Positions 35,054 through 44,251 of a stretch of 64,000 bases of DNA are shown here, piece by piece. The notes under the pieces were generated by a model. The model worked only from the letters and a program-made list of their open reading frames with translations. It was not told the DNA's origin and did no database searches. Origin of the DNA: Pseudomonas kermanshahensis (GTDB taxonomy: Bacteria > Pseudomonadota > Gammaproteobacteria > Pseudomonadales > Pseudomonadaceae); assembly GCF_014269205.2 (NCBI RefSeq), contig NZ_JABWRY020000002.1:27501-91500 (forward strand), read 5' to 3'. The first letter of the stretch is position 1, and every line of letters starts with the position of its first letter. A program made the translations under genes and the position numbers.

Positions 35054-35908
35054 TTAGCTCAAAACCGGCAGCGTATCCACAGTCAATGCATCAGGCAATC
35101 GAATCTCGACGGCAACGGGAAGGTGATCGGAAATTGGCTGCGCCAACACCTCCACGCGCTCAAGGGTGAGGCTTGGGCTGAGCAGGATATGGTCCAGGCA
35201 ACGCTGCGGTCGCCAACTGGGGAAGGTGGCCTCGACTTGCGGGGCAACCAGGCCCAGGTCGCGCAGGGGGGAGTGCTCCAGCAGGTCGGTGGCATGGGTG
35301 TTCATGTCACCCATCAACACCTGATGGCGGTAGCCGCCAATCAGCTCGCGAATGTAGCCAAGCTGCAGGGCGCGGGTTTTGGCGCCGAGCGCCAGGTGCA
35401 TCATCACCACGATCAGCGCATCTTCACCCTCGCCGAAACGCACCAGAATGGCACCGCGACCGGCCGGGCCGGGCAGGGGGTGGTCTTCGAGGTGTTGCGG
35501 CTTGAGGCGGCTGAGCACGCCGTTGCTGTGCTGGGCGAAGCGCCCGAGGTTACGGTTGAGCTGCTGGTACCAGTAAGGGAAGGCGCCCAGTTGGGCCAGG
35601 TGTTCGACCTGGTTGATGTAGCCTGAACGCAGGCTGCCGCCATCGGCTTCCTGCAAGGCCACCAGGTCGAAGTCACTGAGCAGCTTGCCGATTTTTTGCA
35701 GGTTGCTGGCACGCCCGGTGTGCGGCAGCAGGTGCTGCCAGCTGCGGGTCAGGTAATGCCGGTAGCGCTCAGTGCTGATGCCAACCTGAATATTGAAACT
35801 GAGCAGCCGCAGGCGCCCATCCTCTGGCAGGCCAGGCGCCTGCAGGTGATGTTCGTTGACCTGCGGCTGGTGCAGGCCAATGCCACGCGTGCTTCGGAAG
35901 CGGGGCAT
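35054..35908 (-). CDS. Endonuclease/exonuclease/phosphatase (EEP) family protein
   Basis: 284 residues with the complete EEP catalytic set: RLLSFNIQVG (Asn), ALQEADGGS (Glu, metal), MMHLALGAKTRALQ (His), LMGDMNTHATD (Asp/Asn), RCLDHILLS and QPISDHLPVAVEI (Asp/His). The substrate of such proteins (DNA, phosphoinositide-like or other phosphodiester) cannot be read. It sits 11 bp after dsbA and directly before the diguanylate cyclase, so it belongs to the same transcript. No signal peptide seen. Confidence 0.82.
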   Translation of the reverse strand: MPRFRSTRGIGLHQPQVNEHHLQAPGLPEDGRLRLLSFNIQVGISTERYRHYLTRSWQHLLPHTGRASNLQKIGKLLSDFDLVALQEADGGSLRSGYINQVEHLAQLGAFPYWYQQLNRNLGRFAQHSNGVLSRLKPQHLEDHPLPGPAGRGAILVRFGEGEDALIVVMMHLALGAKTRALQLGYIRELIGGYRHQVLMGDMNTHATDLLEHSPLRDLGLVAPQVEATFPSWRPQRCLDHILLSPSLTLERVEVLAQPISDHLPVAVEIRLPDALTVDTLPVLS

Positions 35909-35919
35909 GGGTACGCCGC

Positions 35920-36552
35920 TTACTTAGCGGCGCGCTCCTTGGCGATCAGCTGGTCGGCAACATTCAGCACGCCCTCTGGCCCGCCTGCGGTGCCCAGGTC
36001 GAAGCGGTACTTGCCGTTGACGACCATGCTCGGTACGCCGGTGATTTCGTACTTCTTCGCCAGTTCCTTGGCCTGGTTGACCTGGCCTTTGATGGCGAAG
36101 GAGTTGAAGGTGGCGAGGAATTTGTCCTTGTCCACGCCTTGGGTGGCGAGGAAGTCGGCCATGTCCTGAGGGTCGGTCAGGCGCTTTTTCTGGTTCTGGA
36201 TGGCGTCGAAGACGGCGGCATGCACCTTGTGCTCGACGCCCATGGCTTCGAGGGTCAGGAACATCTGGCCGTGAGCGTCCCACGGGCCACCGAACATGGC
36301 CGGTACGCGCTTGAAGTTGACGTCTTTCGGCAGTTTTTCAGCCCACGGGTTGATTACCGGCTCGAAGTGGTAGCAGTGAGGGCAGCCGTACCAGAACAGC
36401 TCGACCACTTCGATCTTGCCAGGCACGGAAACTGGAACAGGGTTGCTCAGCTCGAGATATTCCTTGCCGGCAACAGGCTCGGCGGCCTGTACGGCGGTCA
36501 TACCGAATACGCTGGCGGCGACCAGCGCAGCGCTGAGAATCAGTTTACGCAT
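35920..36552 (-). CDS. dsbA: Periplasmic thiol:disulfide oxidase DsbA
   Basis: 210 residues. Signal peptide to about residue 23 (MRKLILSAALVAASVFGMTAVQA). The thioredoxin-fold active site CPHC is at residues 57-60 (ELFWYGCPHCYHFEP) and the cis-Pro loop at EITGVPSMVVNGKYRFD. It introduces disulfides into secreted proteins and is re-oxidised by DsbB. It follows the cytochrome c4 terminator and leads into the nuclease-fold and cyclase genes. Confidence 0.95.
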   Translation of the reverse strand: MRKLILSAALVAASVFGMTAVQAAEPVAGKEYLELSNPVPVSVPGKIEVVELFWYGCPHCYHFEPVINPWAEKLPKDVNFKRVPAMFGGPWDAHGQMFLTLEAMGVEHKVHAAVFDAIQNQKKRLTDPQDMADFLATQGVDKDKFLATFNSFAIKGQVNQAKELAKKYEITGVPSMVVNGKYRFDLGTAGGPEGVLNVADQLIAKERAAK

Positions 36553-36651
36553 GCTTTACTCCTGAGCATTCATGGGTCGCCTCGACGCGACCTGTGTTGA
36601 GACAGGCCGGGCCAGGCCCGAGTTCTGTAGTGTAACGGCTGCGGACGTAAA

Positions 36652-36674
36652 AAAGGGCGGTCCGGCCGCCCTTT
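36652..36674 (-). terminator. Terminator of the cytochrome c4 gene
   Basis: AAAGGGCGG (36652-36660) / CCGCCCTTT (36666-36674) with a TCCGG loop; on the reverse strand the stem is followed by TTTTTTAC. It separates cc4 from dsbA. Confidence 0.85.
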
Positions 36675-36718
36675 CATCTTTGGCTTACAACATTAACCGA
36701 ATGTTAATACGCCAGCCT

Positions 36719-36740
36719 CTTCGCGGGTTTGGCCGCGAAG
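36719..36740. repeat. Single REP core
   Basis: CTTCGCGG-GTTTGG-CCGCGAAG between dsbA and cytochrome c4. A separate palindrome AACATT-AACCG-AATGTT lies at 36689-36705. Confidence 0.65.
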
Positions 36741-36755
36741 CACTCGCCATTTACC

Positions 36756-37373
36756 TCAGTGCAGGCCCTGGATGTAGCTGGCCAACGCTTCGATATCGTG
36801 GTTGCTCAGCTTGCCCGCGATGGTACGCATGGTCATGGCATCGCCATCGTTGGTACGCACGCCTTCACGGAACTCGGTCAGTTGCTTGGTCACGTATTGC
36901 GAGTGCTGCCCGCCCAGGTGCGGGAAGCCCGCCAGGGCGATGCCTGCGCCGTTCGGTGAGTGGCAGCCGGTACAGGCGGGCATGCCTTTTTCCAGGTCGC
37001 CGCCATTGAACAAGGCGCGACCGCGTTCGACGAGCTTGGGGTCGGCCGCCCCGACGCTACCTTTTTGGCTAGCGAAGTACGCCGCGATATCGGCCAGGTC
37101 CTGGTCATTGAAGGCAGCCAGCATGCCGGTCATCTCCAGCACGGTGCGCTTGCCGGACTTGATATCGTGCAGTTGTTTTTCGAGGTAACGCTGGCCCTGG
37201 CCTGCCAGTTTCGGGAAGTTCGGTGCCAGGCTATTGCCGTCGGGGTTGTGGCAGGCACCACAGACGGCCGTCTTGGCCTGGCCGGCGGCGGCATCGCCTT
37301 TGATAGGTTCCGCAGCAATGGCCGCACCTGCGACACCCATGGTCAACAGCAGACTCACGACTAGTTTGTTCAT
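36756..37373 (-). CDS. cc4: Diheme cytochrome c4
   Basis: 205 residues. Signal peptide to about residue 21. Two c-type heme motifs: CGACH (38-42) and CTGCH (134-138), each in a domain of about 90 residues with a later Met ligand (MTGML, DAMTMRTIAGKL). Cytochrome c4 passes electrons to cbb3- and aa3-type oxidases in the periplasm. 31 bp after the upstream monoheme cytochrome gene and closed by its own terminator. Confidence 0.93.
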   Translation of the reverse strand: MNKLVVSLLLTMGVAGAAIAAEPIKGDAAAGQAKTAVCGACHNPDGNSLAPNFPKLAGQGQRYLEKQLHDIKSGKRTVLEMTGMLAAFNDQDLADIAAYFASQKGSVGAADPKLVERGRALFNGGDLEKGMPACTGCHSPNGAGIALAGFPHLGGQHSQYVTKQLTEFREGVRTNDGDAMTMRTIAGKLSNHDIEALASYIQGLH

Positions 37374-37404
37374 CAGCTAATCCAACACGGCTAAGGGTGA
37401 AATG

Positions 37405-37707
37405 TTATGTATCGGGACTGCCGCTCATCCAAAGGATGACCAAACGGTAGTCCTCGGCACTGCAGTCCATGCACAATCCACGCGGCGGCATAGCCTTGAA
37501 ACCCTGGGTCACATGCCTCACGAGTACATCCACACCTTGCGCCAGCCTTGGCTCCCATGCTGCCCGGTCACCCCGCTGGGGGGCCTGTGGCAACTGACCG
37601 GCGTGACAGGCCGCACACGTGCGGTTGTACAACACCTCGGGATCCTGTGTAGCCTGTGCGCTGAAAAACGGCAGGAACATACCGACAGCAAGCAGCCATT
37701 TCGCCAT
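37405..37707 (-). CDS. Monoheme class I cytochrome c (c5-like)
   Basis: 100 residues: signal peptide ([19 protein letters not shown]), heme motif CAACH (31-35), axial Met in KAMPPRG and an extra CMDC pair near residue 78 that fits the c5 disulfide. Probable periplasmic electron carrier, co-transcribed with cytochrome c4. Divergent from engB. Confidence 0.88.
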   Translation of the reverse strand: MAKWLLAVGMFLPFFSAQATQDPEVLYNRTCAACHAGQLPQAPQRGDRAAWEPRLAQGVDVLVRHVTQGFKAMPPRGLCMDCSAEDYRLVILWMSGSPDT

Positions 37708-37908
37708 GCGGAACGACCTTCAGGGTTGGGGGCCGCGCTGCGTTCTGATGCGCGAGCTATTGTTCGACACCCCATGCTCGCTCTCCTTCGCTGGGAGAAT
37801 GAGCACACAAAAACTGGGGCATTATATACTTCCGCCATCCAAACGGAAACGACACCGCTTGCCAGGCTCGAGCCTTCAGAGTCAGGCAACACCCACATCG
37901 GATATCCC

Positions 37909-38541
37909 ATGCAAGTCAAGAACCCCATCCTCGGCCTCTGCCAGAAAGCCACATTCGCCCTCAGCGCAGCCAAGGTCGAACAATGCCCGGACGACCAGGG
38001 TTACGAGGTGGCTTTCGCCGGCCGTTCCAACGCCGGCAAATCCAGCGCCCTCAATACCCTGACTCATGCCAGCCTGGCGCGTACCTCGAAAACCCCGGGG
38101 CGCACCCAGCTGTTGAATTTCTTCAGTCTGGACGATGAACGGCGTTTGGTCGACCTGCCGGGCTACGGTTATGCAAAAGTACCGATTCCACTCAAGCAGC
38201 ACTGGCAGCGCCACCTGGAAGCCTACCTGGGCAGCCGTGAGTGCCTGCGCGGTGTGATCTTGATGATGGACGTGCGCCATCCGATGACCGACTTCGACAA
38301 GATGATGCTCGACTGGGCCAAGGCCAGCGGCATGCCGATGCACATCCTGCTGACCAAGGCCGACAAACTCACCCACGGCGCCGGCAAGAACACCTTGCTC
38401 AAGGTGCAGTCGGAGATCCGCAAGGGCTGGGGCGACGCAGTCACCATCCAGCTGTTCTCGGCACCGAAGCGCCTGGGGCTGGACGAAGCCTACCGCGTGC
38501 TGGCGGGCTGGATGGAGCTGGAAGACAAGCCCGTGGCCTGA
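37909..38541 (+). CDS. engB: Ribosome biogenesis GTPase EngB/YihA
   Basis: 210 residues from the ATG at 37909; the long open frame upstream is antisense to the cytochrome gene. GTPase motifs: GRSNAGKSS (38-46), [16 protein letters not shown] and LLTKADK. It assists assembly of the 50S subunit and is usually essential. Convergent with polA, as in most gammaproteobacteria, with a small RNA gene between them. Confidence 0.95.
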   Translation: MQVKNPILGLCQKATFALSAAKVEQCPDDQGYEVAFAGRSNAGKSSALNTLTHASLARTSKTPGRTQLLNFFSLDDERRLVDLPGYGYAKVPIPLKQHWQRHLEAYLGSRECLRGVILMMDVRHPMTDFDKMMLDWAKASGMPMHILLTKADKLTHGAGKNTLLKVQSEIRKGWGDAVTIQLFSAPKRLGLDEAYRVLAGWMELEDKPVA

Positions 38542-38559
38542 AAGCCTGGATAGACTCCA

Positions 38560-38651
38560 GTAGGAGCAGCCTTGTGCTGCGAAGAGGCCATGTCAGGCTG
38601 TAGATATCTGTTGCCCATATTGGCCCTTTCGCAGCACAAGGCTGCTCCTAC
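38560..38651. repeat. REP pair, type B
   Basis: GTAGGAGCAGCCTTGTGCTG... (38560-38590) and inverted partner (38621-38651). 18 bp after engB and about 40 bp from the end of the ErsA-like RNA. Confidence 0.85.
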
Positions 38652-38689
38652 AGTGGGGAGCAGCAGCGCCTGTCAGGCAAATCGCAGGC

Positions 38690-38819
38690 AAAAAAAACCC
38701 CGGACTTCGTATGGGGAGGGGGAAGTTCGGGGTCCAAGTCCGGACCGCTAGGGCGGGGTCCAGATATCTGCCAACACTTAACACAACATAGGAGCATCGA
38801 AGGGCTTCACCAGCCATTC
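38690..38819 (-). ncRNA. ersA: ErsA-type small RNA (Spot 42 position, between engB and polA)
   Basis: Reverse-strand transcript of about 130 nt. The 3' end is a clear terminator: CCCCGAACTTC (38731-38721) pairs with GAAGTCCGGGG (38708-38698), followed by eight T. The loop CCCCCTCCCCATAC is C-rich and would pair with ribosome binding sites. A second hairpin, GGACCCCGC-CCTA-GCGGTCC, lies just upstream (38761-38742). The 5' end near 38819 is inferred from the promoter. Location, length, C-rich loop and promoter type agree with ErsA of P. aeruginosa, an envelope stress sRNA; identity is inferred, not searched. The 427-bp gap 38542-38968 otherwise holds only the REP pair and the polA end. Confidence 0.75.
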
Positions 38820-38825
38820 AGTTAC

Positions 38826-38854
38826 TCTGAGTTCCGCTTCACCGGTTTAGTTCC
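38826..38854 (-). promoter_or_regulatory. Sigma-22 (AlgU)-like promoter of the ErsA RNA
   Basis: Reverse strand GGAACT (38854-38849; -35) and TCAGA (38830-38826; -10), with 17 bases between GAACTA and TCAGA. This fits the GAACTT-N16/17-TCtgA pattern of extracytoplasmic sigma factors of the RpoE/AlgU group. The predicted start about 7 bases on, near 38819, gives an RNA of the expected size. Confidence 0.6.
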
Positions 38855-38968
38855 GAAGCCCTGAAAACTATTTGCGATAGTTTCATGAAACTCCAGCACT
38901 AATGGCATCTAGCCATGCCAGGATCCGCGTCACCACGTCGCAGATCCTACACAGCTTTGCCGGCTCAA

Positions 38969-41722
38969 TCAGTGAGCTTCGTCCCAATTCGCGCCAATGC
39001 CTGCCTCCACCAGCAACGGTACATCCAGTTGAGCGGCACGGCTCATGTGCAGGCGAATTTCATCTTTTACCTGCTCGACCAGCTCCTCACGCACCTCCAG
39101 CACCAATTCATCGTGCACCTGGAGGATCACGCGGGCATCCAGGCCGCTCTCGGTCAGCCAGTTGTCCACATTGACCATCGCCCGCTTGATGATATCGGCA
39201 GCCGTACCCTGCATCGGTGCGTTGATCGCCGTCCGCTCAGCGCCTTTGCGCAGGGCCGGGTTCTTGGCGTTGATGTCTGGCAGGTACAGGCGACGGCCGA
39301 AGAGCGTTTCGACAAAGCCTTGCTCGGCAGCCTGGGCGCGGGTGCGCTCCATGTAGGCCAGCACGCCCGGGTAGCGGGCGAAGTAGCGGTCGATGTAGTC
39401 CTGGGACTGCTTGCGGTCAACGCCAATCTGCTTGGCTAGGCCAAAGGCGCTCATGCCGTAGATCAGGCCGAAGTTGATGGCCTTGGCGCTGCGGCGCTGG
39501 TCGGTGGTTACCGCCTCAAGCGGCACGCCGAACACTTCAGCTGCAGTGGCGCGGTGCACGTCGAGGTTGTTGCGGAAGGCATGCAGCAAACCTTCGTCCT
39601 TGGCCAGGTGAGCCATGATGCGCAGCTCGATCTGCGAATAGTCCGCCGCCAGCAGCTTGTAGCCAGGGCTGGCCACGAAGGCCTGGCGGATACGCCGCCC
39701 TTCGGCGGTGCGAATCGGGATGTTCTGCAGGTTCGGGTCGCTCGACGACAGGCGCCCGGTAGCCGCCACCGCCTGTTGGTAAGAGGTGTGAATGCGCCCG
39801 GTGCGTGGGTTGATCTGCCCTGGCAGCTTGTCGGTGTAGGTGCTCTTGAGCTTGCTCAAGCTGCGGTACTGCATCAGTACCTCAGGCAGCGGGTAGCCTT
39901 GCTCGGCCAGTTCGTCGAGTACCGCCTCGGCGGTAGACGGCTGGCCCTTGGCGGTCTTGCTCAGCACCGGCATGCCCAGTTTGTCGTAGAGGATCGCACC
40001 CAACTGCTTGGGCGAGCCCAGGTTGAATGTCTCGCCAGCCAGTTCGTAGGCGCGGCGCTCCAGTTCGGCCATCTTCACGCCCAGTTCGCCGCTCTGCACG
40101 TGCAGCAGCTCGGCATCCACCAGCGCACCCTGGCGCTCGATCTTGGCCAGCACCGGCACCAGCGGCATCTCGATGTCCATCAACACCGGCTGCACGCTTG
40201 GGGTTTTGGCCAGGCGCGCCTGCAGCGCCTGGTGCAGGCGCAGGGTGATGTCGGCGTCCTCGGCGGCGTACGGGCCGGCCTTGTCCAACGGGATCTGGTT
40301 GAAGGTCAGCTGTTTCGCGCCCTTGCCGGCAATCTGCTCGAAGGTGATGGTGGTGTGGTCGAGGTACTTCTGCGCCAGGCTGTCCATGTCGTGGCGGGTG
40401 GCCGTGGAGTCCAGCACATAGGACTCGAGCATGGTGTCATAGGCCACGCCGCGCATGTGGATAGCCGGGGCGCCATTGGCCAGGATGTTGATATCGTACT
40501 TGGCGTTTTGCCCGACCTTGGCTTTGGCCGGGTCTTCCAGCAGGGGTTTGAGCGCCAGCAGCACAGCCTCGCGGTCCAGCTGAACCGGCGCGCCTTCGTA
40601 GTCATGGGTCAGCGGCACATAGGCGGCTTCGAACGGCTCGACCGCGAACGACAGGCCGACCAGTTGCGCCTGCTGCGCGTCCAGGCCGGTGGTTTCGGTG
40701 TCAAACGCAAACAGCGGGGCCTGGCGCAGTTTGTCCAGCCAGGCGTCGAAACGGGCCTGGTCGAGGACCGTCTCGTACTTCGGTTCGGCCTTGGCCGCCG
40801 GCGCCGCTTCTTCAGGCACGGCCACGGTTGCCCCGGCCCTGGCAGCTTCACGCTGAACGTCGGCGACCCAGCTCTTGAACTCCATCTCGGTGTACAACGC
40901 CAGCAGCGCATCGCGGTCTGGCTCGCCGCAAACCAGCGCCTCGACTTCGATATCCAGCGGCACATCGATCTTGATGGTGGCCAGCTCATAGGACAGGAAC
41001 GCCGCCTCACGGTGTTCCTCAAGCTTGGCCGGCAAGGTCTTGGCGCCGCGGATGCTCAGGCCCGGGACCTTGTCGAGGTTGTCGTAGACATCACGCAGGC
41101 CGCCACCGATCCCGGTCAGCAGGCCGGCAGCGGTCTTCTCGCCCACACCCGGCACGCCCGGGATGTTGTCGACCTTGTCGCCCATCAGGGCCAGGAAATC
41201 GATGATGTGCTCGGGGCCAACGCCGAACTTTTCGTGCACGCCGGCAACATCCATCACGCTGCCGGTCATGGTGTTGACCAGGGTGACGTGACCGTCCACC
41301 AACTGCGCCATGTCCTTGTCACCCGTCGAAATGATCACCGGCCGGCCTTGCGCCGCGCTGCTGCGCGCCAGGGTGCCGATCACATCGTCGGCCTCCACGC
41401 CTTCGACGCACAACAAGGGGTAGCCCAAGGCCTTGACGCTGGCATGCAGGGGTTCGATCTGCACCCGCAGGTCATCGGGCATGCTCGGGCGGTTGGCCTT
41501 GTACTCGGCGAACATGGCATCGCGGAAGGTACCGCCCTTGGCGTCGAACACCACTGCAAACAGGCTGTCAGGGTATTGCTTGCGCAGGCTCTTGAGCATG
41601 TTCAGCACACCCTTGACCGCGCCGGTAGGCATGCCTTTGGAGGTGGTCAGCGGCGGCAATGCGTGGAAAGCGCGGTAGAGGTAGGAGGAACCGTCCACCA
41701 GGACGAGGGGCGCTTGGCTCAT
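38969..41722 (-). CDS. polA: DNA polymerase I
   Basis: 917 residues from ATG 41722 ([20 protein letters not shown]). Three domains: 5'-3' exonuclease (residues 1-290, [27 protein letters not shown]), 3'-5' proofreading exonuclease with intact acids ([24 protein letters not shown]), and family A polymerase ([51 protein letters not shown]). Used in repair and Okazaki fragment maturation. Divergent from the DUF2782 gene. Confidence 0.97.
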   Translation of the reverse strand: MSQAPLVLVDGSSYLYRAFHALPPLTTSKGMPTGAVKGVLNMLKSLRKQYPDSLFAVVFDAKGGTFRDAMFAEYKANRPSMPDDLRVQIEPLHASVKALGYPLLCVEGVEADDVIGTLARSSAAQGRPVIISTGDKDMAQLVDGHVTLVNTMTGSVMDVAGVHEKFGVGPEHIIDFLALMGDKVDNIPGVPGVGEKTAAGLLTGIGGGLRDVYDNLDKVPGLSIRGAKTLPAKLEEHREAAFLSYELATIKIDVPLDIEVEALVCGEPDRDALLALYTEMEFKSWVADVQREAARAGATVAVPEEAAPAAKAEPKYETVLDQARFDAWLDKLRQAPLFAFDTETTGLDAQQAQLVGLSFAVEPFEAAYVPLTHDYEGAPVQLDREAVLLALKPLLEDPAKAKVGQNAKYDINILANGAPAIHMRGVAYDTMLESYVLDSTATRHDMDSLAQKYLDHTTITFEQIAGKGAKQLTFNQIPLDKAGPYAAEDADITLRLHQALQARLAKTPSVQPVLMDIEMPLVPVLAKIERQGALVDAELLHVQSGELGVKMAELERRAYELAGETFNLGSPKQLGAILYDKLGMPVLSKTAKGQPSTAEAVLDELAEQGYPLPEVLMQYRSLSKLKSTYTDKLPGQINPRTGRIHTSYQQAVAATGRLSSSDPNLQNIPIRTAEGRRIRQAFVASPGYKLLAADYSQIELRIMAHLAKDEGLLHAFRNNLDVHRATAAEVFGVPLEAVTTDQRRSAKAINFGLIYGMSAFGLAKQIGVDRKQSQDYIDRYFARYPGVLAYMERTRAQAAEQGFVETLFGRRLYLPDINAKNPALRKGAERTAINAPMQGTAADIIKRAMVNVDNWLTESGLDARVILQVHDELVLEVREELVEQVKDEIRLHMSRAAQLDVPLLVEAGIGANWDEAH

Positions 41723-41796
41723 GAGCAGAATCAACCTTTTCGGCGGGTCCGGAGCTAGAATAGCCGGATCAATGACGACAAAGGGACAAGGTTATC

Positions 41797-42084
41797 ATGC
41801 GTACACTCAATCGCCTGTTACTGCTCGGTCTGTTGGCAACCATGCCAGTCGTCACCCTGGCGGCGGACGACGCCCCCTCGGCCGATCCCGAGGTGACCAT
41901 TCGCACGGAAGGCGATAAAACCATCCAGGAATACCGTCAGAACGGCTTCCTGTATGCGATCAAGATCACGCCAAAAAACGGCAAGCCTTATTTCCTGGTA
42001 CGCGCCGACGGCACTGATGCCAATTTCATTCGTTCCGACCAGCCGGACATGCTGATTCCGTCCTGGAAGATCTTCGAGTGGTAA
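41797..42084 (+). CDS. DUF2782 family periplasmic protein
   Basis: 95 residues with a signal peptide (MRTLNRLLLLGLLATMPVVTLA) and a compact basic/beta mature part: DPEVTIRTEGDKTIQEYRQNGFLYAIKITPKNGKPYFLV. It is found next to polA and thrB across pseudomonads. Function unknown. Followed by a strong hairpin (42112-42133), then thrB. Confidence 0.85.
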   Translation: MRTLNRLLLLGLLATMPVVTLAADDAPSADPEVTIRTEGDKTIQEYRQNGFLYAIKITPKNGKPYFLVRADGTDANFIRSDQPDMLIPSWKIFEW

Positions 42085-42111
42085 GCTGACGCGTATCGTT
42101 CACATTAACCT

Positions 42112-42139
42112 GGCACTTCCCGGCGGAAGTGCCCGTATG
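42112..42139 (+). terminator. Hairpin between the DUF2782 gene and thrB
   Basis: GGCACTTCC-CGGC-GGAAGTGCC (42112-42133), 9-bp perfect arms. The T run (ATTTTTC, 42143-42149) comes only after ten further bases, so it may act as partial terminator or attenuator before thrB, whose ATG is 19 bp downstream. Confidence 0.55.
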
Positions 42140-42152
42140 GGCATTTTTCATC

Positions 42153-43103
42153 ATGTCAGTTTTCACCCCCGTGACCCGGCCTGAGCTGGAAACCTTTCTG
42201 GCGCCGTACCAGCTGGGCCGTCTGCTCGACTTCCAGGGCATCGCCGCCGGTACCGAAAACAGCAACTTCTTCGTCAGCCTGGAACAGGGTGAGTTCGTCC
42301 TGACGCTGATCGAGCGCGGCCCGAGCGAAGACATGCCGTTCTTCATCGAGCTGCTCGACGTGCTGCATGACGCCGACATGCCCGTGCCGTACGCCCTGCG
42401 TGACCGTGATGGCAATGGCCTGCGCGAACTGTGTGGCAAGCCTGCGTTGCTGCAGCCGCGGCTGTCGGGCAAACACATCAAGGTGCCCAACAACCAGCAC
42501 TGCGCCCAGGTTGGCGAGTTGCTCGCGCACATCCACCTGGCTACCCGCAACCACGTCATCGAGCGCAAGACCGACCGTGGCCTGGACTGGATGCTGGCGT
42601 CTGGCGCCGAGCTGATGCCGCGCCTGAGTGCCGAACAGATTGCGCTGTTGCAGCCAGCGCTGGACGAAATCAATGCACACAAGGCGCAGATCCTGGCCTT
42701 GCCACGGGCCAACCTGCACGCCGACCTGTTCCGCGACAACGTGATGTTCGAAGGCACCCACCTGACCGGTGTGATCGACTTCTACAACGCCTGCTCGGGG
42801 CCGATGCTATATGACATCGCCATCACCGTGAACGACTGGTGTATCGATGAGCACGGGGCCCTCGATGTGCCACGCGCCCAGGCGCTGCTGGCGGCCTACG
42901 CGGCGCTGCGCCCGTTCACCGCCGCCGAGGCCGAGCTGTGGCCCCAGATGTTGCGGGTCGGGTGTGTGCGTTTCTGGCTGTCGCGCCTGATTGCGGCGGA
43001 ATCGTTTGCCGGGATGGATGTGATGATCCATGACCCGAGCGAGTTCGAGGTGCGCCTGGCGCAGCGCCAGCAGGTGGCATTACACCTGCCGTTCGCCCTC
43101 TGA
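42153..43103 (+). CDS. thrB: Homoserine kinase (aminoglycoside phosphotransferase fold)
   Basis: 316 residues from ATG 42153 (MSVFTPVTRPELETFLAPYQ). This is the APH-fold homoserine kinase of pseudomonads rather than the GHMP type of enterobacteria: ENSNFFVSLEQGEFVLTL (ATP-binding strand), LPRANLHADLFRDNVMFEG (catalytic HxDLxxxN) and GVIDFYNACSGPMLYDIAI (metal-binding Asp). It phosphorylates homoserine in threonine synthesis. No close ribosome site is evident besides a weak AT-rich leader. Confidence 0.9.
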   Translation: MSVFTPVTRPELETFLAPYQLGRLLDFQGIAAGTENSNFFVSLEQGEFVLTLIERGPSEDMPFFIELLDVLHDADMPVPYALRDRDGNGLRELCGKPALLQPRLSGKHIKVPNNQHCAQVGELLAHIHLATRNHVIERKTDRGLDWMLASGAELMPRLSAEQIALLQPALDEINAHKAQILALPRANLHADLFRDNVMFEGTHLTGVIDFYNACSGPMLYDIAITVNDWCIDEHGALDVPRAQALLAAYAALRPFTAAEAELWPQMLRVGCVRFWLSRLIAAESFAGMDVMIHDPSEFEVRLAQRQQVALHLPFAL

Positions 43104-43128
43104 ACGCACCAAGGGCGATGATGAACCT

Positions 43129-43222
43129 GTAGGAGCAGCCTTGCGCTGCGAAGAGGCCGGTAATAACAGCAAAGATTTTCTGTGTTTTTACCGGCCTCTT
43201 CGCAGCACAAGGCTGCTCCTAC
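43129..43222. repeat. REP pair, type B
   Basis: GTAGGAGCAGCCTTGCGCTGCG... (43129-43163) and inverted partner (43188-43222) with 35-base arms and one change (C for T in the loop of the left copy). It follows thrB and faces the end of znuA. Confidence 0.88.
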
Positions 43223-43276
43223 CAGGATCGCGCATGGCCGCAGGCCGGGCGCAACCCCGCCAAAAGGCCGCGCGCC

Positions 43277-44185
43277 TTAGAGCTGTTCCAGGCACCCCGC
43301 CAGGTCGCTACCCAGCTTCTCCAGCAGGCGCTCATAGCCCTCGGCATCTACCGGGTCCGTGCCACCCAAGGCATCCAGCTCGGCCAACCGCACCGGCAAC
43401 CCCGCCGTCAGCGTTTCCGCCAACCGCGGCCGCAGCGGGGGCTCGCTGAACACGCAGGTCTTGCCCACTTCCTGCAGGCGCTTGCGCATGGCGGCCACAT
43501 GCTGCGCGCCCGGCTGCACCTCGGAAGCCACACTGAATACCCCGGTGTGCTTCAGACCATAATTGGCCTCGAAGTAATCGAACGCCTCGTGGAACACGAA
43601 GTACGGCTTGTTGGCGATACCCGCCACCCGCGCCTTGATACGCCCATCCAGGGCATCCAGACGCTCGCCAAAGGCCTTCAGGTTGGCCTGGTAACGCGGG
43701 GCATTGGCCGGGTCGACCTCAGCCAGGTCCGCCGCCATCTTCGCTGCGATCACCCGGGCATTGACCGACGACAGCCACAGGTGCGCGTCAAGGCTGCCTG
43801 GGCGGTGATCGTGGTCATGGTCGTCGTGGTCGTCTTCATCATGCGAATGGCTGTCTTCACCAAAATGGCGCAACTGCATGCCAGTCAGCGACTGGACCGC
43901 AACGGTGGCCTTGTCCCGCCCTTTCAGCACGCGCGGCAGAAAGTTCTCCATGTCCGGCCCGATCCAGTACAGCAGGTCGGCATCCGCGACGCGCCGTACG
44001 TCGGAGGGGCGCAGGGCGTAATGGTGCGGCGAAGCGCCAGGCGGCAACAGCACATCCGGGCTGCCTACCCCGTCCTGAACGGCGGCGGCAATCTGCTGCA
44101 GCGGTTTGATACTGGTCAGCACACGCACGTCGGCCTGGGCTGAAAATGCGATGAAAGCGACAAAAAGGGCTAGGAATCGGGACAC
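43277..44185 (-). CDS. znuA: Zinc ABC transporter, periplasmic binding protein
   Basis: 302 residues from GTG 44185 (VSRFLALFVAFIAFSAQADVRVLTS); no ATG gives a complete signal peptide. Ligand blocks: PGASPHHYALRPSDVRRV, the His/Asp-rich loop SHSHDEDDHDDHDHDH (around residue 125, zinc scavenging), LDAHLWLSSVNA, and PYFVFHEAFDYFEANYGL. It captures zinc for ZnuBC. Divergent from zur-znuC-znuB with a 66-bp shared promoter. Confidence 0.93.
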   Translation of the reverse strand: MSRFLALFVAFIAFSAQADVRVLTSIKPLQQIAAAVQDGVGSPDVLLPPGASPHHYALRPSDVRRVADADLLYWIGPDMENFLPRVLKGRDKATVAVQSLTGMQLRHFGEDSHSHDEDDHDDHDHDHRPGSLDAHLWLSSVNARVIAAKMAADLAEVDPANAPRYQANLKAFGERLDALDGRIKARVAGIANKPYFVFHEAFDYFEANYGLKHTGVFSVASEVQPGAQHVAAMRKRLQEVGKTCVFSEPPLRPRLAETLTAGLPVRLAELDALGGTDPVDAEGYERLLEKLGSDLAGCLEQL

Positions 44186-44212
44186 GGTGAATACTCGGCT
44201 CGACAGAAACAG

Positions 44213-44225
44213 GTAACATAATAAC
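44213..44225. promoter_or_regulatory. Candidate Zur operator between znuA and zur
   Basis: GTAACATAATAAC, an imperfect AT-centred inverted repeat resembling the GTTATA..TATAAC core of gammaproteobacterial Zur boxes, midway in the 66-bp divergent region. Repression of both znuA and zur-znuCB by zinc-bound Zur is the expected outcome. Confidence 0.5.
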
Positions 44226-44251
44226 GTCTCCATCCAGAACCGTCGCTGCCC

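Noticed and set aside
36689..36705. AACATT-AACCG-AATGTT palindrome after cytochrome c4 as an operator
   Set aside because: It lies between the 3' end of one gene and its terminator, so a promoter role is unlikely.
39554..41758. 734-residue open frame antisense to polA
   Set aside because: Shadow frame; polA on the other strand is beyond doubt.
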